DNA of 64,000 bases, taken from positions 496,001 through 560,000 of the forward strand of contig CAWUHX010000095.1 of NCBI GenBank assembly GCA_963922205.1. The letters run 5' to 3'. The notes below the pieces were generated by a model. It saw only the letters and a program-made list of their open reading frames with translations. It was not told the origin of the DNA and searched no databases. Below, one piece after another: positions 56,665 through 64,000 of this stretch. The translations under genes and the position numbers were made by a program. This stretch comes from Romanomermis culicivorax. Taxonomy: Eukaryota > Nematoda > Enoplea > Mermithida > Mermithidae. Position 1 is the stretch's first letter. Each line of letters starts with the position of its first letter.

Positions 56665-58765
56665 CTATTTTGAGGCGTCCTGTTGCGCAACCATTGTAAA
56701 TAGATCCATGAAATTTTACGAGTGATTCCACACACATCTTTTCTTTTTATTCGTCTAATCTGAACGTTTTAAATATTTCCTGCATTTAATGGCATATTTA
56801 GTGGCATTTAACAACATTATTGTATCAACTTTCAGAATGTGCTGCCCATACATGCACGGGGGGTTTGACTCCCAGCAGATTCTTGCTGACCCCCAGCAGA
56901 TTTGACTTTTCTATCATGATTGAAAAGATGCGGAAGGAAAATGAGAAAGAGAGAAGAGAAAGTCGTCATAAAAATGAAAACGATGCTGTAGTTTGACAAT
57001 TTTTCTAAACAAATTATACTTGATTCCAAAAAAGTAACATGAAAACTTTAAAAAGTGCTGTCCAAGCAAATAATTCCACATATCTGACTAATATAGGTTG
57101 AAGAATATGCTGCTTAGATGATAGAAGACTTTCTGAGACCTTTCTTTTCGTTATCAATGAGTGAAAAAAAATTTGTATTCTACCCCCTGTCCTGGCTGAC
57201 CTCCAGTAGAATTTCTGTGCTGTGCATGTATGGTGTTGACACCTACAGCTCCCAAAACGGTACATGAATTTGATTGAAATTTTGAGGCAATATGCCAGAC
57301 AATAGTGGCTACAGAAATTAAGAAAAAATTCTGCGGCATCCTATGGGAAGGTGCCCAAAAAACGTCCCAAACGATTTTTTAGCTTTATTTTTACTTCCGT
57401 TTTGACACTTCAAAATAGAATAAAAAGTGTAAAGTAAGGGATTGAAAAATTTTTTCATACCTGCATATAGAGCATAGTTCTCTGCATGTAATGAACATTT
57501 GGCTTCAGAGTCGCGCATTTTCTGTGCTGTGATATTTCGATACACGTGTACGAGCCGGAAAATTCTAAAAAATGTAGAAATTTCAGGCTTTGAAAAACTG
57601 TAGCTATGCGAATTTTGACGTTTATGCCGAATGAATGCTGTCACGATACTCAGCATATAAAACCGTTCAAAATATCCCTTTTTAAGATACTATTAATTTT
57701 CAACTTATCATAGGTCAATAGAGCAGAAGGTAGAATCTCTCAGAAATCGTGTCTCAAACGGTGGAGATGCATCCCCCAAGCAGCCATAGAAGTCACTCAG
57801 AAATCTTCAACCATTACGGCAAATCATAGTGACAACCCTGGAATTTGTACTGTATACGGCAATCATGTGGCTAGGGTATAGCACCCGTACCTGGACAATA
57901 GGCCCAAGTGTATGCAACTCGGTACGAGATCAGGTAACTTCGGTATCAAATGACTTAGTTCTTAGCACCAGATCAATTTTCTTGTAAGGACGATTTTATG
58001 AAGTGATGAATTTATAACTTCAACAATTTTGTGCCAATTTTTTTCCAAGATGTCCTGAATAGTGCACAGACACAGAGACTAGGTCAGTCACGAACACTGT
58101 TTCTTTTTGTACTCTACAAAGATTTTTTCCCTTGTACAAAGAAAAATTTTGACAATCTTTGTACATGTACAAAGATTTTTTTCTCCAGGAGGAACGATGT
58201 GCGTCAGTCTCGAGCTATTGCCAATGTTGTCGTCATAGCTGCATACAAAATTGAATCCTGAATGTTCGAAATTCCAAAATTCAGAAAATTGAGTTTTGAA
58301 AGTTGAAAACCGACATGAATCAAATGAGGTTTAAGAAAGCTAGCTCCTGACAGCTTATTTATTGATTTTAGAGCGAGCGATCAAAAATGTATCTGTGCCA
58401 CTAAAATTTTTCCCCAAGTTGCACATGGCAACCTGGCCTGTACAAAAAAACCTGAATGCATCCAAGCATACCTAGAAATAAATTGAGATCAGAAACCAAA
58501 AGACATCAAATAATGAAAGAGATGAATCTTGTTGAAGCTGGAGAGTTACACCAATTTTATCAGTATGTGAATAGTAAACTTTCTGCATCTAGGTATTCCT
58601 GATCTTAAATATAGAGACATAATTGCCATCAGTCCTTTTGATAAATAAATAACTGATTTGCTAAATGATTATTTTTCCTCTATTTCTACCAAACCTGAAA
58701 ATATTCCTGATCCTAACCTTACTTTTGATAAAAAATTTGAACATAAATTCTCTTGTAGTTTTGAT
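56665..58765. other. Repeat-rich stretch without a supportable gene
   Basis: Contains a relic related to 55580-56250 (57240-57400), a GTACAAAG-rich palindromic segment (58095-58180) and a CAGG-type hAT end relic near 58420-58455. Frames are short. Confidence 0.4.
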
Positions 58766-59764
58766 CACTGTTTTTTCCACATTTGCACTATAATGTGGAA
58801 AAAAAATCTGGAATGTGGAAAAAATTTTTGAGGTCATTCCACAAATGTGGAAGAAAAATTTGGGGTTTTCATATTGAAAAGATGCATTTTAGGAGGTCCA
58901 AATCTCAAAATTTTCCGGCGCTTGGCGCCGGTTATAACTTTAATAATCATCATTATTAATTAAGTAGCTGAGGCGCGGCTTTTATCATGTCTACGTTTAA
59001 TTATCACTTAATCTATAATAGTTTTCATGTTTTAATTGGCCATCTTCAACATTTTATCATAATATTTAATGAAGATTCACATTTTTTCCTTTTGAGAAAG
59101 ATCAATACGTCAAGTCTCTATGCTTTATGATGCGATTATTTCTTTGCTAACGTAAAATCAATTCAAAAGCTTCATGGAAATATCTTTCGGAAATTTATAC
59201 TCTTCTTACTCATATATTTTCGACCAAGTTCATGAGAGTTTTCAAATAAATTACAGATTTTAAAATTTTTCAAGTAAAATTCTAGAAATTACGACTCTTG
59301 AACACAAAATTGGAATCTAATTATTGAAATAAATGTTCGGAAAATTGATTTTCCAGCATCCCAGAATGTCAATATACCCAAAAAAATTTCCGGCGCTTCG
59401 CGCCAGAAACATTACCATCTTTTTTGGGCTTTCACTTGTCATCATAGGGGACTCGACCATCGATTTCTCATGTAATTCAAAGTCAATTATGCTCTTGGAT
59501 AGTTTGCTGGAAAATTTGTTCCACAATGCTTGTAGATTAGGCTTTAAGGGCGAACATTTCAATTTTTCTTCAATTTTAATGAATTAACTTCTCTAAAAAC
59601 ACCGGATGGCTTGAAAAAGCTCAAACAGTGCGATAAAGCGTCTGGGAGCATTTTTAAGCCAAAAACGAGGATTTCAAGACGAAAAAATTTTTTTCCACAT
59701 GTGGAAAAAAAATTTGACCCCTTTCCACATTTGTGGAAAAAAGTTCGAGGAGAAAAAAACAGTG
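58766..59764. mobile_element. hAT-like element, inverted relative of 21137-22660
   Basis: The ends are CACTGTTTTTTCCACATTTG and, mirrored, GAAAAAAACAGTG, with exact 8-bp duplications GTTTTGAT (58758-58765, 59765-59772). It matches 21137-22660 in reverse order along most of its length and lacks both MITE insertions. Carries CCGGCGCTTGGCGCCGG and CCGGCGCTTCGCGCC hairpins. Non-coding. Confidence 0.85.
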
Positions 59765-59772
59765 GTTTTGAT

Positions 59773-60436
59773 TTCCTCCCTGTCCTTTCAGTGCTCAAAA
59801 AAAAAACTTTCTTTGCACCATTTTTATTTTGGATATGATGGAATTACGGTGTAAGTCTTGCTCAAAACTCCTACTTAGCTACAATCAGGGAAAGGATTCA
59901 GGAATCAGCCAAACTTATGAGCTGGCAACCCATACTTTAAAATGCAAAAACTGAAAAATGCTTATTTTCTAATAGAAAACAGACATTTTCGTCGAAAAGA
60001 CTAATTTAATCGGCGCTTCGATCAGAAATTTTTGTTGGGACTTTTATTCAATCGTTTCATACTAGTCCAGCAATCAAGAAATGTAGTATTTGGCAAAAAA
60101 ACTGACCACGTTATACTTTGAGAAGAAATTTCACGCGCATTGAAAATGAAACTAAAAATCATTTATAGAATAAGAAGACCTTGGACTTGACCGAGCATAT
60201 CAATTCCTTGGGGCATTTTTCCCGCTGATGCGTGGCCGGAATAACAAACTTATGGCAAAAATGAAGTAACGTTTTATTTTGAAACATATTTTAGATTGCT
60301 TATTCCAAGCTGACAAAGAATACAGGAAAAAAAAGATTTTGCCGAACTAAATAAAGAAGGGGTGCTAACCAGGAGTATTTTCTTTCTGAAATGTACGCAC
60401 GGCCAAGGACAAATAAATTACCTGGCCTTATAGGCA
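59773..60436. other. 3' flank of the DUSP19-like gene, no gene seen
   Basis: AT-rich; a minus-strand AATAAA (TTTATT near 60271) could serve the DUSP19-like transcript. Confidence 0.4.
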
Positions 60437-61222
60437 TTACAGTTCATCCGATTCACGCATATTCTGAATCACAGATTCATTAACGCGCAACTGCTTTTGA
60501 AAGCCATCGTTGGGCCGCGCGCAGGGCCTAGTCGATCGAACTCGATCCAGAGATTGTTCGAAATTCAGTTTTTCCTTGCACATCAGATAAGCTACACCTA
60601 TAGCCGCTGCCCGCGAAACACCGGCGTTACAATGAATGAATACTCGACTGCCATCATGCTGGCGTAGGGCTCGGTCGATAAACTTTAGACAACGCGGTAA
60701 GCAGTCCATTATATTAAAATCCGGGGTATCCAAAATTGGCATATTCTCGTAAACAAAGTTTTCAGCGAAATGATTCTCCACGATAGGCGACAAGTTCAGA
60801 ATGTGCGTAATTTCGTGCTCACGCAACAACTCTAAGTTTTGCGCTACGTCTTGACTGCCTGAAAAATTAGAATCGTTGGAAATGAAGAGTACATAGATTT
60901 ATAGATGCATATTATACATTTCAAATTAGTTGATGAGATTTTTTCATTATTTTATACCTATGTAAACACATTTATCGAGTTCTGCAACCTGCAAATCAGG
61001 CTCCATATTTACCACAAATCCAGCGTTCTCAACGTTTACGGCTTCTCCTTCTACATAATTCCCATTTGAATCTTTTACTTCATAATAGATTTGACCAGAG
61101 ATAGTCGTTATCCTGAAAGTAGCAATTGTTTAAATTACCATTTATTTCATAACAAACTATGTAACTGACCTGGTTTTCACGCTTTTCAAAACTTTTGAAT
61201 TGATTAGACTGCTGAGATTCAT
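60437..61222 (-). CDS. DUSP19: Dual-specificity phosphatase 19-like, three exons
   Basis: The exons are 61170-61222, 60958-61112 and 60437-60858, GT-AG with matching phases, 630 nt for 209 residues. Vertebrate DUSP19 is about 217. DUSP19 is an atypical cytosolic phosphatase that tunes JNK signalling through MKK7. Family features in order: N-terminal KTRITTISGQ block, VYIGSQDVAQNLELLREHEI, ITHILN, the LDTPDFNI loop with the probable general acid (D113 or D116), and the P-loop HCNAGVSRAAA (H145, C146, R152) with an intact catalytic cysteine, then TRPCARPNDGFQKQL. The ATG follows a strong acceptor (CTAATTTCAG) by 11 bases. The Tim8-like gene ends 225 bases upstream on the same strand. Confidence 0.93.
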
Positions 61223-61446
61223 AATTACGTGATCTGAAATTAGAAAAAAGAAACAAAGGAGCATTCACGAACCAGCGTCCTTATATTAGGTGTTCAACAA
61301 ATCGTGCCACGATAGGATAAAGATACTATATAAAATTTACATATAAGATGAAAATTTTTATTCAATTAAAAATTATTGAATAATCATCAATAGGTAATGA
61401 CTAACTAAACAAAAGTTGACTGGAAATTTAGAAAAACACATGAAAC
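61223..61446 (-). promoter_or_regulatory. Tim8-DUSP19 intercistronic region with poly(A) signal and splice acceptor
   Basis: On the minus strand an AATAAA (61357-61362) lies 85 bases past the Tim8-like stop. About 120 bases later comes a pyrimidine-rich tract ending CTAATTTCAG (AG at 61234-61235), 11 bases before the DUSP19-like ATG. This spacing is like that of operon genes resolved by polyadenylation plus trans-splicing. Confidence 0.5.
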
Positions 61447-61737
61447 CTAACGATGCAGCGCTGCAGCCGCGTTACTCGAAATCCGACTGATCAAAAAGAC
61501 TGATGCATCGATAGTTCGATTAACGCAATTAACGACACACGTTTCAGTTTTGGCATCCATTTTTGAGCCAAAGCTCGAACCGCCCGTTAAACATTTGTCG
61601 AAACAACTTTCGCTGAATGACACTACATTTTCCATGAATTTCAGCCTTTCGTTTTCGCCGACTATAAACTCGGCTAATCTGCTGTCGATTTGCTGATTTT
61701 CGTTCACTGAACCGGAGGTCGGCGAATCAAAATTCAT
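61447..61737 (-). CDS. TIMM8: Mitochondrial import inner membrane translocase Tim8-like
   Basis: A single exon, 96 codons. Tim8 pairs with Tim13 as a hexameric intermembrane-space chaperone that guides hydrophobic precursors such as Tim23. The twin CX3C signature is clear (C45-C49 as CFDKC, C67-C71 as CVVNC) with a 17-residue spacing, and CVNRTIDAS matches the family stretch after the second pair. Length is like human TIMM8A (97). There is no presequence, as expected for substrates of the Mia40 relay. A splice acceptor (CAATTTTAG) ends three bases before the ATG. Confidence 0.92.
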   Translation of the reverse strand: MNFDSPTSGSVNENQQIDSRLAEFIVGENERLKFMENVVSFSESCFDKCLTGGSSFGSKMDAKTETCVVNCVNRTIDASVFLISRISSNAAAALHR

Positions 61738-62905
61738 CCTCTAAAATTGCTGTTGTATGGACCGAACGAGACGTTAATATCTGATTTAAATCGTCTGAAT
61801 TAAACAATATTTTTTTCACGAAATCAAAATATATGAACAGCAAGGCTCACGCCAAACTATACATGATTAAACTACCACCTAGCATACTTTTTAGTGCAAG
61901 AAAAGCTTAGTGGGTTGAAACTTTTCAATTCTATGATTTCTGAAATTATGGACTTGGTTGTCAGTGCCAGACATGCACGGTAAGAATTTTCCAGGGGAGA
62001 GGGTCCTCGGACTTTTCATCGAGGGGTTGGGTAGAGGTCGGGTGGGTTTTGTTTTTTTGTTTGTTTTTCATACAAAATATGCATAAAAATCATCAGAAAA
62101 ACTGTCTTCGGAAAAGTTCAGGGGGGTGTTCGATGACTTTTTTCGAGCCGAGAGGGGTGTCCAGGGTTTCAGGTAGGAGGGTTTACCTCCCCTGGACCCC
62201 TATGTGCATCTACGGTCAAAGCTGATGAGAAATTGTTATTTTCATCACATTGTCGATATATTTTTGACACAAAATGTTCCGGTACCGCTTTGTGAGTGTA
62301 GTGATGTTCCGGTACCGCTTTTCCGACCGGTACCGGTACTTTTATATAACATGTAATAAAGAGTAAATAAAGATGTACTTTTATTCTTAACATAGTACAC
62401 TACACCTAATACGTAACATTAGTATTGAAAAACGAATCTGTATATTTTAAATCGAAACTCAAGAAGCCATTATAGATTGAGTTTATATCGAAACATTTTG
62501 AAAAGTAATAAATTCAAATTATTCGGAAAGATTTAAAAGATGATTAGTCAATTTTTCATACGTAGACAACAAAAAATACCCAAGTCCCAAAACTCGGGAA
62601 AATTAGAGAAAAAGCAGCTTTTTTTTTGCTGAAAACTTTTTGCCCCATTTGAGGAAAAATCCCAAAAAATTTTTCCTCATGAGGAAAAATCAATTTTTTT
62701 AGTTTACTTGCTTAAAAATCGCTCAAAATCATTTCTGATGTATTTTTTGAACGTTTCTCATTAACTTGCATCTTATTCCGCCAAAATCTGATATTTTCCT
62801 GCGAAAAATTTAGAGCTATAAATTTTGAGATTTGGATCTCCTAAAATGCACCAAACCAAAACGCAACTTTTCAATATGAAAACTCCAAATTTTTCTTCCA
62901 CATTA
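61738..62905. other. Upstream of Tim8-like gene: repeats, no gene
   Basis: 61970-62215 resembles, in reverse, 8240-8460 (phrases around GGAAAATTCTTRCCGTG and GTAGATGCACATAGG), a dispersed repeat. A local duplication of GATGTTCCGGTACCGCTTT occurs at 62272-62322. 62815-62920 is a hAT-element fragment like 22510-22660. Confidence 0.45.
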
Positions 62906-64000
62906 TAGTGCAAACATTCCTGTAAGAGGTAGGACCAGTTGGGGGCATACCTGTAATTGGGGGGGGGGGCGTTGGGTGGCGCCCCCCAACTTGGCCAACC
63001 ATACCCAACCCCCCCCCAGTTTAGAAAAAATTGGCAAAAAAGTGTATGTTTTTTGCCTTTTTGGGGAAAAATTTCGACTTTTTCCGACCCTCTCCTCACA
63101 AATTTCGGATTTACCCCCCACCCCCCCCCCCCAACTGGTCAGAACTCGTAGAGGTATGGTTGGGGCGGAAGGGGAGAAACACGAAGTTTTGGGGGAGGGG
63201 GTCGAAAAAAGTCGAAATTTTCCCCAGAAACGGCGAAAAAAGGCACTTTTTTGCCAATTTTTTCAAAGTCTGGGGCATACCTGTAATTGGGGCGGGTTGG
63301 CCAACCATATACCTAATCCCTCCCCCATTTTGGAAAAAATTGGCAAAAAAGTGCCTTTTTTGGTCTTTTTTGGGAAAAATTTCGACTTTTTTCGACCCGC
63401 CCCCCAAACTTTCGGAGTTACCCCCCAACCATACCTGTACCCGGTGGGTCGGGGGGGGGGGATCCCAACAACTTGGCCAACTAAATACCCAACCCCCCCC
63501 CCCCCAGTTTGGAAAAAATTTAAAAAATTTGCAAAAAAGTGTATGTTTTTTGGCCTTTTTGGGAAAAATTTCGACTTTTTTCTACCCCCCCCCCCCCAAC
63601 TGGTCAGAGGTCTTACACGTATGCCCCCAACTGGTCGGACCTCTTACAGGTATGGTCTGAGGGGGGTTGGGCATATGGTTGGCCAAGTTGGGGGTGGTCG
63701 GGTCGCCCCCAATTACAGGTATGAGGGCAAATGTGGAACAGTGGTGGGATCATACCTGTAATTGGGGGGGGGACCCCCACCCCCAACTTGGTCGAACCCT
63801 ATACCCAAATGTTGGGACCCCCACCCCAACTTGGTCAACCCTGTACCCAACCCCCTCCCAAACTCGAAGAAATTGGAAAGAACTAGGGAAAAAGTGGCTT
63901 TTTTTGGCCTTTTTGGCAAAATTTTCGAAATTTATTCGACTTTTTGAGGGTTTTTCGACCCCCCCCTCCCAGAAATTTTGCAAATGTTGGGACCCCCACC
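62906..64000. mobile_element. Cluster of G/C-tract MITEs and fragments
   Basis: CATACCTGTA / TACAGGTATG termini occur many times (near 62948, 63279, 63430, 63648, 63713, 63753) in both orientations, separated by runs of G or C and the shared GAAAAATTTCGACTTTTT spacer. Individual borders are hard to set because copies are nested or truncated. All open frames here are compositional artefacts. Confidence 0.7.

Overview
The window is nuclear DNA of an invertebrate animal: AT-rich, with spliced genes (GT-AG introns), metazoan protein families and dense transposon content. I cannot name the phylum. Several genes have a splice acceptor 2-11 bases before the ATG, and two genes sit about 225 bases apart on one strand. 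This fits an organism that uses spliced-leader trans-splicing and operons (nematode, flatworm, rotifer, tunicate and others), but it is not proof.

Layout. 1-1 kb: the 3' end of a plus-strand gene of unknown identity converges on the last three exons of a fukutin-like gene (minus strand). 6.7-16 kb: a complete four-exon neuferricin (CYB5D2) gene on the minus strand. Its introns carry a PIF/Harbinger-like element and a hAT-like element that has a second hAT-like element inside it. 17-22.7 kb: a run of non-autonomous DNA transposons with readable target-site duplications, including two G-tract MITEs nested in a hAT element. 23.3-41 kb: an old solo LTR split by a 16.25 kb LTR retroelement (Element 1, minus strand). 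42.7-51.6 kb: a related, internally deleted and frameshifted Element 2. 52-57 kb: scattered candidate exons of unidentified genes and old repeats. 58.8-59.8 kb: an inverted sister of the 21 kb hAT element. 60.4-61.7 kb: DUSP19-like and Tim8-like genes, possibly an operon. 62.9-64 kb: a cluster of G/C-tract MITE fragments.

The most unusual object is Element 1. Its order is 5' LTR - 4 kb leader - gag - zinc-knuckle ORF - envelope-like glycoprotein - retropepsin 1 - RS-rich linker - retropepsin 2 - reverse transcriptase - RNase H - integrase - 3' LTR. The envelope lies upstream of pol and is fused to it in frame, whereas retroviruses and errantiviruses place env downstream of pol. The leader holds a ~66 bp tandem array in which each unit has a small stem-loop next to a TGACGTCA-like palindrome. 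All five LTR copies in the window carry a ~300 bp block of consecutive hairpins whose arms change together between copies. A predicted 86-base intron switches the C-terminus of the zinc-knuckle ORF to an acidic reading frame.

All coordinates were read by eye. Splice sites are predictions supported by phase and protein similarity, not by transcripts.
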